In this document: positions 26,303 through 35,702 of the stretch, in pieces | How positions within the stretch are numbered: the stretch's first letter is position 1 | How the letters are laid out: each line of letters opens with the position of its first letter | Assembly: GCF_900182915.1 (NCBI RefSeq) | Contig: NZ_FXUG01000003.1 | Coordinates: 372,001 to 436,000 of the forward strand | DNA length: 64,000 nt | Source of the DNA: Neorhodopirellula lusitana | GTDB taxonomy: Bacteria; Planctomycetota; Planctomycetia; Pirellulales; Pirellulaceae | Direction of reading: 5' to 3' | Notes under the pieces: model-generated | What the model was told of the DNA's origin: nothing | What the model saw: the letters and a program-made list of their open reading frames with translations, nothing else | Database searches by the model: none | Position numbers and translations under genes: made by a program

Positions 26303-27124
26303 TCAACCGAATCGCAAGTCTTCTTGTGGTTGCTTTCCGTCTGCTTCTGATTTGCGATAGAGGCCTAACTTCTGCAGCGTCAATAAGCTGACGTACGCGG
26401 GGTTGAGATACAAATACCGACGCCACAATCGAGTCGGTTCGCGAGTCAGCCGAAACAACCACTCCAGCCCATTGTTCTGCATCCAAGGCGGAGCCTGTTG
26501 CAACATGCCAGCGTGGAAAGCAAACGCTGCACCCACCGCAATCAGCGGCATCGAGAGGTGTGATCGCATCTCATAAGCAAAGATTTCTTGGCGCGGGCAG
26601 CCTAAACCAACGAAACACATCTGCGCTCCACTGGCCGTGATCTCTGCGGCAAGTTCATCTCGTTCTTCCGCATTGACTTGACGAAAAGCGGACGCACGTT
26701 GCCCCACTACTCGCAACCCATCAAACCGCTTCGACAAGTTATCCGCAAACTGCGACAGCATCTCTTCCGTCGCACCAAACAAAAAGATCGGCACATCCTG
26801 TTTCGCCGCTGCTTCACACAACCGCAAAGTCAACTCGGGACCGTAAACCCGATCGGGCAACTTCTCTCCATCGAACCCTTTGCCATGCAAAGCATTCAGT
26901 GCCCAGCGAACAGGTTGCCCATCGGGGCACACCAAGTCGAACTGGTTCAACCGATAAAAGTGCTCGCGATCGAGCACGCCAGTCATCACGCCATGCACCG
27001 CAAGGGCAGTCACCGCCATTGGCTGACTCGACTTGGCGGCAACAATGATCTTGTCGATCGCTGCCTCGTAGTCGATCGCGTTGACACCGATACCGAGAAC
27101 ACTGTGTTGGCCGTAGTCGATCAT
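26303..27124 (-). CDS. WecG/TagA/CpsF-family glycosyltransferase
   Basis: 273 residues with the GT26 family pattern: LGIGVNAIDYEAAID at the start, CPDGQPVRWAL, LPDRVYGPELT, PIFLFGATEEML, MCFVGLGCPRQEIF and a GVGAAFxFHAG-type motif (AVGAAFAFHAGMLQQAPPWM) followed by GLEWLFRLTREPTRLWRRYL. Members transfer ManNAcA, ManNAc or similar to a lipid-linked acceptor on the cytoplasmic face. It is the last gene of a five-gene polysaccharide operon and overlaps the deacetylase by 4 bases. The short C-terminal tail (SEADGKQPQED) is unremarkable. Confidence 0.92.
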   Translation of the reverse strand: MIDYGQHSVLGIGVNAIDYEAAIDKIIVAAKSSQPMAVTALAVHGVMTGVLDREHFYRLNQFDLVCPDGQPVRWALNALHGKGFDGEKLPDRVYGPELTLRLCEAAAKQDVPIFLFGATEEMLSQFADNLSKRFDGLRVVGQRASAFRQVNAEERDELAAEITASGAQMCFVGLGCPRQEIFAYEMRSHLSMPLIAVGAAFAFHAGMLQQAPPWMQNNGLEWLFRLTREPTRLWRRYLYLNPAYVSLLTLQKLGLYRKSEADGKQPQEDLRFG

Positions 27125-28158
27125 AGTAAAACGTCAGGATTCAAAGATGAGGAAAGGCTAACAACAGGTCGCTGGGACGCCATCAACTTCGGCGGTCGCT
27201 TCAAAGTAGGGTCTAGCTGCGATACTTGGTCAAACATTGTTTTGACATCGAACTGCTTCGCAAACAAAGCTAAAGCCCAACGCATGAACTCTAATTTCGC
27301 GGCGGCACGCATTTTCATGCCGGGAAAATAGGCCATGTCGGTGTCGTCTTCGCACCCTAAAAAATCAGGTGGATGCAACAACAACGAAGGTGTCACACCC
27401 AACCGACGACACGTCGCCAACGCCATCCGAAAATAAGTCTTCGCTAGCGGCACGCTCGACTGAGCAACAAAGTTCAAATAACTGAAATGGACCGGCGTCC
27501 GCAGGATCGGCAACACCGTCACCGGCACCTCCCACATGTTCGTCCCGTCGGCGTTACCAACACTCGCCAGCGTTCGCATGTACGGTTGATTCGGATTTCG
27601 CATCGCCGCGAATCCGCCATAAAGCTTCTTCGCTTTCTCACGTTGTTCGCCACGCAACTTCGTGCGAGCCAAGAAAACAGCCCGTGCAATCGGCGCCATC
27701 GAAGTCGGAAACACCGACGCGTCGTACTGATAGTCCAATCGATCCAGCACCCGCAACACCTCGTCAGGACAACTGAATCCAGGACCTCGAAAGCCAACCG
27801 GATGGATCCCCGTCTTGGCGAGAATCCGATCGTGCGTGACTTCAATCTCATCTTGAATCTCTTGATCGGCCATGGTGTGCAACCACGGAAGATGATTCAG
27901 CGAATGATTTCCCGGCTCCCAGTTGGACAAGCGGTCGAACATCTCAATCGCTGAGACATCTTCATCACGCAACAAATCGCGTCCAACCAAAAACACCGTC
28001 AGCGGCAAACCCAGCTCGCCGAGTAGATTCACGATTCGCTCAATCGCTATCTCAAAATAGCTATCGCACGCTTCCCAGTCCTCACGTCCAGCAGCACGCA
28101 AGTACGCCCACTTATTGTCTAGATCCAGTGACAAACTTGCCGATGGACGACCGCTCAT
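27121..28158 (-). CDS. Polysaccharide deacetylase (NodB-homology) family
   Basis: 345 residues. NodB motifs: SLDLDN (motif 1 Asp pair), GNHSLNHLPW (His-x3-His zinc site, motif 2) and GFRGPGFSCPDEV (motif 3). No signal peptide, so a cytoplasmic deacetylase acting on a sugar intermediate is more likely than a secreted chitin deacetylase. Beyond residue 200 the sequence is planctomycete-specific. Overlaps both neighbours by 4 bases (27121-27124 and 28155-28158), so it is translationally coupled inside the exopolysaccharide operon. Deacetylation would expose an amine on the repeat unit (inference). Confidence 0.88.
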   Translation of the reverse strand: MSGRPSASLSLDLDNKWAYLRAAGREDWEACDSYFEIAIERIVNLLGELGLPLTVFLVGRDLLRDEDVSAIEMFDRLSNWEPGNHSLNHLPWLHTMADQEIQDEIEVTHDRILAKTGIHPVGFRGPGFSCPDEVLRVLDRLDYQYDASVFPTSMAPIARAVFLARTKLRGEQREKAKKLYGGFAAMRNPNQPYMRTLASVGNADGTNMWEVPVTVLPILRTPVHFSYLNFVAQSSVPLAKTYFRMALATCRRLGVTPSLLLHPPDFLGCEDDTDMAYFPGMKMRAAAKLEFMRWALALFAKQFDVKTMFDQVSQLDPTLKRPPKLMASQRPVVSLSSSLNPDVLL

Positions 28159-29432
28159 GATCCGTGACCTACACCCGATCCCGCACTGCCACCGACAACC
28201 GAAGCAATCGCTGCAATGGCCCCATCCGCAGACTTGCGAGGCGTGTACGCCGACGCAGCCTCGCGAGCATTCTGACGCATCAAAACAAGTTGTTCATCGG
28301 AAGCACGAAAGTACCCGTCCAACGCCCGTGACAAAGAACTCGTATGGTCCTGGTCCGGGCATAACGGGTCGTATTGCCAACCCGTTTCATTGTCACGAAC
28401 CAAAGTTGTCACCGCTTGAGCGTACACACTCCCGATCACGGGCATCGCAGCGTGCATTCCTTCGTTAACGACCAACAACCATTCATCAGCCAAAGTCGGT
28501 GCCACGATTGCACCATGCTGAAGCATCAACCCTGGCAAATCGCCGGCCGGTTGATTCCCTAAGACGTTGATTTTCAATCGCTTGTCCGGCGCGGCTTGCC
28601 CCTCAATCGACTGCCCCGCAGCTAAAGCTTCCAGTGCTGACCTCAACGGACCATCCCCGACAAACGTGATCTCCAACGATTGGTCAAGACGCCGACAAAA
28701 CTCACTGGCCTGTTGCACCAACGGCAGCACGCCCTTGCGAGCACTCAACTGACCAATGCACAGCAATCGATTGCGCACGGCTTCTTCATCTCGAAACGGA
28801 ACTTCTGCCAAGACGTTGCGATCATCCGCCGCGTACGGCAAATGAAACAATCGTTTTTCGTCCGCCCCCATGGACAACAAATAGTCTCGACACGAAGGTC
28901 CGTTGTAGGTGATTGCGTCGGCCTGCGAAATCAGCCGGCGGCGAACTCGAGACCGCATCCAACCGCGTCCCTGCTCGGTGTGCTCGCTCATGAATGTCGC
29001 CAGCACAAGCTTCGCACCACTGCGGCGGCAATACCTTGCCGCTGCCAACGATCTGGCTCCTAGCTCGTGCGAAAAGACAACGTCCGGAGAAATCGACTTC
29101 AATCGCGACAGCGTGTCATAGGGAACATGCACGAACAACGGATCATCAAACCCCGCACTTCGATGCTTCCAACGTCGCCGCAGCGTAATCGTTTTCTGCA
29201 CCGCAACATCTAGCCCCGACCAATCTGGACGAAAGTCGCGGTTCGGCTCAATCGGTGTACTCAACAGAATCTTGAACTCGCGAATCGACTTCGTGATCTC
29301 CTGTAGTACACGGACCTGATAAAGCGGGATGTAGTGGGTTAGAAAAACCACTCTCGCATTTACCTGTGTTTGCATGGACACGGCGGATTCGATCGTTTGG
29401 GCAGAATGACTCACCCCAGCATGATACTTCAT
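28155..29432 (-). CDS. GT4-family glycosyltransferase
   Basis: 425 residues, GT-B fold. The N-terminal half has VVFLTHYIPLYQVRVLQEI and FSHELGARSLAAARYCR; the C-terminal half has LLCIGQLSARKGVLPLVQ, ITFVGDGPLRSALE, and VAPTLADEWLLVVNEGMHAAMPVIGS, the equivalent of the E-x7-E nucleotide-sugar site. Soluble or peripheral, adding a sugar during repeat-unit assembly. Probable internal start: residue 20 (MQTQVNARVVFLTHY) would also give a normal N-terminus. It lies 19 bases downstream of the sugar transferase stop and overlaps the deacetylase start. Confidence 0.88.
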   Translation of the reverse strand: MKYHAGVSHSAQTIESAVSMQTQVNARVVFLTHYIPLYQVRVLQEITKSIREFKILLSTPIEPNRDFRPDWSGLDVAVQKTITLRRRWKHRSAGFDDPLFVHVPYDTLSRLKSISPDVVFSHELGARSLAAARYCRRSGAKLVLATFMSEHTEQGRGWMRSRVRRRLISQADAITYNGPSCRDYLLSMGADEKRLFHLPYAADDRNVLAEVPFRDEEAVRNRLLCIGQLSARKGVLPLVQQASEFCRRLDQSLEITFVGDGPLRSALEALAAGQSIEGQAAPDKRLKINVLGNQPAGDLPGLMLQHGAIVAPTLADEWLLVVNEGMHAAMPVIGSVYAQAVTTLVRDNETGWQYDPLCPDQDHTSSLSRALDGYFRASDEQLVLMRQNAREAASAYTPRKSADGAIAAIASVVGGSAGSGVGHGS

Positions 29433-29451
29433 CTTTTAAAAATCACACCGT

Positions 29452-30837
29452 TCAATCGCCGCCGCGACCCGTCATCGGAACCACAACCGTGCGAGCGATC
29501 AGCCGCAAATCTTGCAACAGGCTACTCTGATCGATGTACTGCAAGTCCATCCGCATCCAATCGTCAAACGTCTCCGCCTTGGCTTTGTTAATTTGCCAGA
29601 TGCACGTCAGTCCCGGACGCACATCCAATCGACGACGATGCCAACGTTCACATGCACGGCTCTCGTGCCAGGGCAACGGACGCGGGCCCACCAAAGACAT
29701 ATCACCTTTAAGGACGTTCATCAGTTGCGGCAACTCATCCAAACAGGTCGCTCGCAACAGACGCCCGACCCGGGTCACTCGAGGGTCGCGGCGAATCTTG
29801 AACGCGGGTCCATCGCGGTGACTCGCTGATCGCAATGCAGCCTGTGATTTCTCAGCATCAACGACCATCGTGCGAAGTTTATAGATTGTAAACGGCCGGC
29901 CAAATTGCCCCTCACGAGTTTGGCAAAAGAAGACTGGTCCGCCATCGCTCCACCGAATTGCCGCCATGGAAGCCAAGACAAACGGCCCCGTCGAAATTAG
30001 CCCGATCGTCGCACCGACCACATCAATCGTGCGTTTGGTCAACCGCGATAACGAAGAGGCAGGCAAAGTCAGTTCTTCGTCCACGACGGTGATTTGACTC
30101 TGCTGGTTCTGCAAGGCACGAGCACCCGACGATCGACCCCTCCTGCTCTCGTTGAAAACTTGATCACGGGAAGCCTGCGGTTTGCACACGCTTCGATCCA
30201 CCGCCACCGAAGCTTGAATTGTGGCACCCGAGTCGCACAACATAGGTGAAGGCGTCTGCCTCCAGTTTTCATCGTCGGGATCACCATCACGCTGGCTTCT
30301 TGGCTCACCAAACGGTTGCGAAGGCTCGTCCACACGGTCGCCGAAACCCTCCGGATCATGTACCTGCAAGCTCAACCGAACACCAAGCCCCGCATCGGCC
30401 GTCAGCGTCGTCATCCGGTCCAAAACCGCTCGTCCACCCATCTCCGGTGTATCGACCAGCAACACACCATAACGGGTTGCCGATAACACTCCCTTTTCAT
30501 CGGTCATCCGCAAATTGTGATGCAACACATCCACCAACTTGCGAGACTGTTTCTTGAGTTGGGTCATCCGTCGTGTTCGTCCTAAAACACCGACCGGAGA
30601 TTCGTTAGTCTGAGCCGACAACTCAGCTTCGGGGTCCAGCGCACTGGCAGCGACCAATTCCACCTGCAAAACGCAAAACGGAATCCCGCGCCGGGTTGAG
30701 CGCACTCGCTCGCGAGCCACCTCACGTTCGAACTGCCTCGGCGTTAGCAAGAGCGCACGACGACTACCCAGCGTCGAGGCAGTCGGCCAAGCCAACCACC
30801 CGTGATCGGTAGAGCGTCGTTTGAAAATTGAAAACAC
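29452..30837 (-). CDS. Sugar transferase with N-terminal GGDEF-like domain
   Basis: 461 residues. The C-terminal 200 residues are a bacterial sugar transferase (phosphoglycosyl transferase): [19 protein letters not shown] membrane hairpin, [51 protein letters not shown] and RPGLTCIWQ, linking the first sugar phosphate to undecaprenyl phosphate. Residues about 30-165 look like a degenerate nucleotide-cyclase (GGDEF) fold: [59 protein letters not shown], without GG(D/E)EF catalytic residues. A disordered 110-residue linker joins the two. Such a fusion suggests regulation of chain initiation by a bound nucleotide or protein (inference). It has only three obvious hydrophobic helices less than WbaP. 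Confidence 0.85.
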   Translation of the reverse strand: MFSIFKRRSTDHGWLAWPTASTLGSRRALLLTPRQFEREVARERVRSTRRGIPFCVLQVELVAASALDPEAELSAQTNESPVGVLGRTRRMTQLKKQSRKLVDVLHHNLRMTDEKGVLSATRYGVLLVDTPEMGGRAVLDRMTTLTADAGLGVRLSLQVHDPEGFGDRVDEPSQPFGEPRSQRDGDPDDENWRQTPSPMLCDSGATIQASVAVDRSVCKPQASRDQVFNESRRGRSSGARALQNQQSQITVVDEELTLPASSLSRLTKRTIDVVGATIGLISTGPFVLASMAAIRWSDGGPVFFCQTREGQFGRPFTIYKLRTMVVDAEKSQAALRSASHRDGPAFKIRRDPRVTRVGRLLRATCLDELPQLMNVLKGDMSLVGPRPLPWHESRACERWHRRRLDVRPGLTCIWQINKAKAETFDDWMRMDLQYIDQSSLLQDLRLIARTVVVPMTGRGGD

Positions 30838-30879
30838 AGCGTCGTCCTAGTTGATTTCGACTTCGTTCAAAAAACGAGA

Positions 30880-32700
30880 TCAGCGTGGCAACGATGTCGA
30901 AGGACCACTCGAACCGTTTCCATCGGCAACCGCAATGGAACCCGAACTTGAGTCAACGTCCGAAGCGACGGACTCAACCGCATCCATCGCTTCTTGGCCC
31001 AAATTGTCTTGGCTCAAATCGTCACTGACCGCCCCACTCGCCTTGCTAGCTGAAAGGTGGTGAGGGTTCAAATCGCCATGATCGGTTTCGGTTCGAAAAC
31101 GGTCACGCTGTCCGTCATATCGATCTTGGTCTCCATGGTCCCGATCCGAGCGTCCGTTTTCCAGACGTTCCCGTTTCGAACGAGGAGTCGACGAACGCGT
31201 ATCCACCGGCGAATCACGTAGGATCGCTTGCAACAAGCCCAACGAGAACGCGAACATCGCGCCGACCACCGACAACAATCCACGCATCGGACCCGACTTT
31301 TTCAGATTCAAAGTCGCATCTTGAATCACGCTGACGTCGGACATTTGATTCTTATCTAGCTCCGCATTCACGCGAGCCTCTTCCAGCGAACGTGCATGCT
31401 CGCGATAGGTCGCTTCGGCAATGTCAGCTTCCCATGTCAAACGAGCCATCACGGTCATGTCACGATTCAGACGCTGCAGGTCAGATTGCGTCGCCTCAAG
31501 TCGTTCTGAAACCGAATCCCGTCGACTGGCCAAGCCAACCGCTTTGGCACGTACCGTTTGGAACTGGGTTTCCAAATCTTGGTAAACCGGATTGATCGCT
31601 TCTCGAGTTTCTTGACGCTCTTCCCGTTCGTCACCGGCGAGTTCGGTGCTCTGAGCCATCTTCTTTTGCAAGCGTTTATAACGCGGATGCGATGGGCTCA
31701 GCTTGGCAAGCTCTTCGCCGTCTTGCACTTGAACGTCGTAAAGTTGGCTACGCATCGTATCGCCGGCCGCATTGGCAATGCCCAACGTCTTTTCGATCGG
31801 CACCCATGGTTCGGTCGCATCGAGTTGGCGACGCAGTTCTTCCGCTTGGCTAATCGCTTCGGCCAGCTCGCTGTCAGCTGAACTCAGCTTCATCTCCAGG
31901 TCGATGATCCGTTCGCTTAAGGTTCGCTCCGCCGACTCAGCACTCAACCAACCCATTTCATTTCGTGTTTCTTGAAGCTTCTCTCGCGCCGCAATGGCAA
32001 GGTCGCGACTCTCACGAGCCTGCTGGTCAAAGAAGCTTTCCGAACCTTGAACGCGGTGGGCATCCACGTGATAGCTGCCGAATTCATCCATCACCGCTTG
32101 CACGATCGACTGAATCAAAATCGGGTCATCTTCTTTGCCGCCCACAGTCACCGTGTAGGCATTCTTAGCGACATTCACATTGATGGCTTTTTGAACCGTC
32201 TTGATCGCCTTCTCGCGTTCGACTTGCGTCTCATACTCTTCCGCTGTCATTTCGCCAGCGGTTTTGGGTTCCCCTTTGGGAATCCAGCTCACCAGTGCAT
32301 GGTCGGAATCCATAAAGGCCGACACATCTTCGAGGGATTGTTCAATCCAATTGCGGGGTTGGTTGATGACATCGACCCCAACTCGCTCAACGGCGCGTTC
32401 GGCGATCTCGCGGCTGCCGACCATTTCACCGATACTGGCCACTTCCGCGGTACGGCTTTCCTGCATCGACACCGAATTGCTAGATTTGGATGTCGGATCG
32501 GATCCCAGGGCGTTGCGTCCCAGACGGACATACATCATCCCTTCGCTGCGGTACTGGTTCGGCCATACGACCAAAAGTGCAACGACCGCTACAGTCACCA
32601 GCAAGGTCGTGACGATAACCGAGGGAACTCGGCGGCGGATTGATCGCAATACGTCACCAGGCGTGACAACTGCCCAGGATTCTGAATCAGAACGTGACAT
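30880..32700 (-). CDS. Wzz-like polysaccharide chain-length/export protein
   Basis: 606 residues from ATG at 32700 (MSRSDSESWAVVTPGDV); TTG at 32763 is in frame but lies in the presumed promoter. Two membrane segments bracket a long periplasmic coiled coil: PSVIVTTLLVTVAVVALLVVW near the N-terminus and GLLSVVGAMFAFSLGLLQAIL near residue 470. The Wzz-type N-terminal motif (NQYRSEGMMYVRLGR) follows the first. Heptad-rich regions cover most of the periplasmic part. The C-terminal 120 residues are a cytoplasmic, charged and disordered tail rich in Asp/Arg/Ser, not a kinase domain, so a separate BY-kinase would be needed; one is partially present at 63472. It heads the minus-strand exopolysaccharide operon. 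Confidence 0.87.
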   Translation of the reverse strand: MSRSDSESWAVVTPGDVLRSIRRRVPSVIVTTLLVTVAVVALLVVWPNQYRSEGMMYVRLGRNALGSDPTSKSSNSVSMQESRTAEVASIGEMVGSREIAERAVERVGVDVINQPRNWIEQSLEDVSAFMDSDHALVSWIPKGEPKTAGEMTAEEYETQVEREKAIKTVQKAINVNVAKNAYTVTVGGKEDDPILIQSIVQAVMDEFGSYHVDAHRVQGSESFFDQQARESRDLAIAAREKLQETRNEMGWLSAESAERTLSERIIDLEMKLSSADSELAEAISQAEELRRQLDATEPWVPIEKTLGIANAAGDTMRSQLYDVQVQDGEELAKLSPSHPRYKRLQKKMAQSTELAGDEREERQETREAINPVYQDLETQFQTVRAKAVGLASRRDSVSERLEATQSDLQRLNRDMTVMARLTWEADIAEATYREHARSLEEARVNAELDKNQMSDVSVIQDATLNLKKSGPMRGLLSVVGAMFAFSLGLLQAILRDSPVDTRSSTPRSKRERLENGRSDRDHGDQDRYDGQRDRFRTETDHGDLNPHHLSASKASGAVSDDLSQDNLGQEAMDAVESVASDVDSSSGSIAVADGNGSSGPSTSLPR

Positions 32701-33031
32701 GAGATTTGCCTTCTGGAACGGATTAGAAAAAGGCAACGAAAAGAATGCCCTGAGACCGTCCAACTCAGACCATTTCCGTCAGGCCAAAAAATCTCCCTAT
32801 CTTCTAAGACCGTCCAGGTCAGGCACTGAACATTATGTTCTAGTTGGTGGGCGGATTTTTGTGGGGTCGTTTTTCCAAAAAAATGGGTAAAGCCCCTCAT
32901 AATTGCAATCTTTGACCCTTGGGTCCGAAATTTCCCCAAACCGAAGACACACCGGTTTCGATTTTCGCACCCCAACTAATATCAATCTCGCCCCCCATCC
33001 ACCTCCCCTACCGCACTTTAAGAGAAGCCTG
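32701..33031. promoter_or_regulatory. Divergent promoter region, EPS operon and methyltransferase
   Basis: 331 bases between divergent starts. A short direct repeat GACCGTCCA-nn-TCAG occurs at 32754-32767 and 32808-32821, 54 bases (about five helical turns) apart, with GTCAGG-type sequences nearby; it could bind a regulator of the operon. A stretch with runs of T and A (about 32850-32890) and ACATTATGTTC is AT-rich. Ribosome site AAGAGAAG precedes the methyltransferase ATG. No gene seen. Confidence 0.4.
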
Positions 33032-33766
33032 ATGCTGCCGCGCGTCTGCGAACCCACCCCTGACGATCCCCAAGCCGACGCCGATGCGTACCTCGCGATG
33101 GACAACGACGCCGTGAACCGTCAGTTCGTCGCTGATCTTCTGGCATCGCCCAACGAAGCCCCTGCCGTGGGACCACTGGTGATCGACTTGGGCTGCGGCC
33201 CCGCCCTCATTCCGATCCGGTTGTGCGAGATGTACGACCAACTCCCCAGTGCCAAGCCCCTGCCATACCTGCACGTGATGGGCATCGATTGCTGCGTTGA
33301 AATGCTCGATCTGGCGCGTTTCGAATTGGAAATGGCGGGACGTGTCGACCAGATCGAATTACAACAAATCGACCTCAGCGACCCCGAGGGCCTGCACACT
33401 GAAATTGCCGACACCATCATCTGCAATACCGTGCTGCATCACCTCGAAACCCCAGCAAACGCGATCGATCTCGCCATCAGAGCCCTGAAGCCCGGTGGCC
33501 GTTTGTTTGTCCGCGACCTCGTTCGTCCAGCCACGCCAGAAGACGTCGAAGAACTGGTCGCCAAACACACCGGACAAGATCCAACCGCCGCCGTTCCAGA
33601 CGCCCCGCTGTCACCCGCTCAACTGTTGCGTCAGTCGCTGCGTGCCGCCCTGACACTCGATGAGATTCGCGAGACCGTCTCGCAATTTGACATACCGTCG
33701 CATTGCGTTGAAATGACCAGCGATCGACACTGGACGCTCGATTGGCAAAAACCAAAAGACGAATAA
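33032..33766 (+). CDS. SAM-dependent class I methyltransferase
   Basis: 244 residues from ATG at 33032 (preceded by AAGAGAAG); the longer in-frame frame from 32903 is promoter sequence. Motif I LVIDLGCGPALIPIRL, acidic loop VMGIDCCVEML, motif II IICNTVLHHLETPANAI and post-II LKPGGRLFVRDLVRPATPEDV define a class I fold. LHHL and the -RDLVRP strand are seen in methyltransferases of the ubiquinone/menaquinone or small-molecule type; substrate is unknown. It stands upstream of thyA by 60 bases, in the same direction, and may be cotranscribed. Confidence 0.85.
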   Translation: MLPRVCEPTPDDPQADADAYLAMDNDAVNRQFVADLLASPNEAPAVGPLVIDLGCGPALIPIRLCEMYDQLPSAKPLPYLHVMGIDCCVEMLDLARFELEMAGRVDQIELQQIDLSDPEGLHTEIADTIICNTVLHHLETPANAIDLAIRALKPGGRLFVRDLVRPATPEDVEELVAKHTGQDPTAAVPDAPLSPAQLLRQSLRAALTLDEIRETVSQFDIPSHCVEMTSDRHWTLDWQKPKDE

Positions 33767-33826
33767 AGCGACTCGCTAGCTAGCTCGCACCCAGAATCCT
33801 CAACCCACATCGCACTCGAGGCACTC

Positions 33827-34666
33827 ATGCTCGAATACCTGCAACTCCTAGACGAAGTCCTGCACGACGGCATCGACCGCGACGATCGCACCGGTGTGGG
33901 CACCCGCAGCCTATTCGGACGTCAAATGAGATTCGATCTGGCCGACGGCTTCCCGCTGTTGACCACCAAAAAGCTGCACGTCCGCTCGATCATCTACGAA
34001 CTGCTGTGGTTCCTGCGTGGCGACACCAACATCCAATGGTTGCAAGAAAACGGAGTGCGGATTTGGGACGAGTGGGCCGATGAAAACGGCGACCTCGGCC
34101 CCGTCTACGGACACCAATGGCGCAGCTGGCCACTACCTGCCGCCGACGCAACGACAAGTTCCGAACCGGCTGACTCATCCGAACAAGCCCAAACAATTGA
34201 TCAAATCGCCTGGGTCGAAAACGAAATCCGCACCAACCCACAATCCCGACGCCTGATCGTTTCAGCCTGGAACGTTGCCGACGTTCCCAACATGGCGTTG
34301 CCGCCGTGTCACTTGATGTTCCAGTTCTACGTCGCCGGTGGCAAACTGTCCTGCCAACTGTATCAACGCAGCGCCGACATGTTCCTCGGCGTGCCGTTCA
34401 ATATCGCCAGCTACGGTCTGCTAACCATGATGATGGCGCACGTCACCGGACTGAAACCCGGCGAGTTCGTCCACACCCTCGGCGATGTGCACCTGTATTC
34501 CAACCACTTCGACCAAGCACGCAAGCAACTCACGCGCACGCCCCGAGTTCGCCCCACCATGCAAATCAATCGCAAGGTCGAATCGATGAGCGACTTCCAG
34601 TTCGACGACTTTGAATTGGTCGGCTACGACCCGCACCCGCACATCAAAGCAACCGTCGCGGTCTAA
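33827..34666 (+). CDS. thyA: Thymidylate synthase ThyA
   Basis: Makes dTMP from dUMP using methylene-tetrahydrofolate. 279 residues versus 264 in E. coli. Motifs: [19 protein letters not shown], catalytic Cys161 in [37 protein letters not shown] and the C-terminal [10 protein letters not shown]. The difference in length is mainly an insertion after GHQWRSWP (about residues 103-119, rich in Ala, Ser and acidic residues, 34137-34190), located at a surface loop in known structures. ThyA rather than ThyX fits an organism with separate dihydrofolate reductase. Confidence 0.96.
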   Translation: MLEYLQLLDEVLHDGIDRDDRTGVGTRSLFGRQMRFDLADGFPLLTTKKLHVRSIIYELLWFLRGDTNIQWLQENGVRIWDEWADENGDLGPVYGHQWRSWPLPAADATTSSEPADSSEQAQTIDQIAWVENEIRTNPQSRRLIVSAWNVADVPNMALPPCHLMFQFYVAGGKLSCQLYQRSADMFLGVPFNIASYGLLTMMMAHVTGLKPGEFVHTLGDVHLYSNHFDQARKQLTRTPRVRPTMQINRKVESMSDFQFDDFELVGYDPHPHIKATVAV

Positions 34667-34668
34667 GG

Positions 34669-34733
34669 TGAGCGGCTCGGCGCTAGCCGACGGTTTGTGT
34701 CGACGCCCCCCGCAGCTAGCGTTTCGCGGCTCA
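34669..34733. repeat. REP-like palindromic element after thyA
   Basis: Left arm TGAGCGGCTCGGCGCTAGCC (34669-34688, continuing to 34693) pairs imperfectly with the right arm CCGCAGCTAGCGTTTCGCGG (34710-34729, then CTCA). The same core, TGAGCGG-nnn-GGCGCnAGCCGnCGGT, appears twice inside the hyuAB linker (40083, 40223). It begins 3 bases after the thyA stop and could also act as a bidirectional terminator for thyA and hisA. Confidence 0.7.
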
Positions 34734-34779
34734 TTAAGCTGACAGCTTCTAGCACCGCTCCGCTAACGCAGACTAAATT

Positions 34780-35508
34780 TCAAGCCCGCGAAGCGATTTC
34801 CAAAACCTTTTCCAGCTCCATCACACCGTCGTACAACGAACGGCCAATGATCGCGGCTGGCATCTTCATCTCAACCAATTTCTGCACGTCTTCGTAAGTC
34901 GTCACGCCACCACTGGCGACAAGCGGGATATCCGTCGCGCCGGCCATTTGTGCCAAACCATCAAAGTTCGGCCCCTGCATCATCCCGTCGCGAGCGATGT
35001 CCGTGTAAATGATTGCGGCTATGTTCGCAGTCGCTTCACGCAACTTCTTCGCAAGTTCGATCGCTGACACATCACTGGTCTCCAACCAACCTTGGGTCGC
35101 CACCAATCCGTCGCGAGCATCAATCCCGGCGGCAAGCTTGCCCGGATACCGATCGCACATCGTCGTGAACCACTCAGGTTCCTTACAGGCGCGCGACCCG
35201 ACAACCAATCGAGAAACACCGACCTTGATCAACGCGGCAATCGTTTCTTCGTCGCGGACTCCACCACCCATTTGGCAAGGCAGCCCCGTCGCCTCCACAA
35301 TTCGCCCAACGGCATCTCGGTTCGCGGTGGGGTCGTCACCTCGCGCGGCGTCCAAATCGACCAAATGCAGACACTTCGCCCCGGCATCCTGCCATCGCTT
35401 GGCAAATTCAACCGGATCGTCGCCAAAGGTGGTTTGTTGGTCGTAGTCTCCCTGACGCAAACGCACTGGTTTTCCATGACGAAGGTCAATCGCGGGCCAA
35501 ATTTCCAT
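34780..35508 (-). CDS. hisA: HisA phosphoribosylformimino-AICAR-phosphate isomerase
   Basis: 242 residues from ATG at 35508 (MEIWPAIDLRHGKPVRLRQGD); TTG four codons upstream is less likely. (Beta/alpha)8 barrel with catalytic Asp in AIDLRHG, LHLVDLDAARG, QMGGGVRDEETI, VGSRACKEPEW, the second Asp region IIYTDIARDGMMQGPN, and the phosphate-binding ASGGVTTYEDV and IIGRSLYDG. It converts ProFAR to PRFAR, step 4 of histidine synthesis. Other his genes are not in the window. The family assignment as HisA rather than HisF rests on IWPAIDL and YTDIARDGM. Confidence 0.95.
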   Translation of the reverse strand: MEIWPAIDLRHGKPVRLRQGDYDQQTTFGDDPVEFAKRWQDAGAKCLHLVDLDAARGDDPTANRDAVGRIVEATGLPCQMGGGVRDEETIAALIKVGVSRLVVGSRACKEPEWFTTMCDRYPGKLAAGIDARDGLVATQGWLETSDVSAIELAKKLREATANIAAIIYTDIARDGMMQGPNFDGLAQMAGATDIPLVASGGVTTYEDVQKLVEMKMPAAIIGRSLYDGVMELEKVLEIASRA

Positions 35509-35702
35509 CAAACGTCCCAAAAACGGGTAGATAAAGCAGAGAAAGCACCGCAGAACGATGATTCAAAGCGGGCAAAAATTCAAGCCGTTGCGATGCTTTG
35601 GCTATCTCAACTAGGATACGCCCTCATACGACGTCGCAATCGCACCGCAGCACTTCCTGCGTTTCCGTTGCAACTAGGCCGAACCTTTATCGCGGACCCG
35701 TG

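Noticed and set aside
34780-35508. hisA product considered as HisF-like
   Set aside because: IWPAIDL at the start and YTDIARDGM favour HisA; HisF would start with a different catalytic strand.
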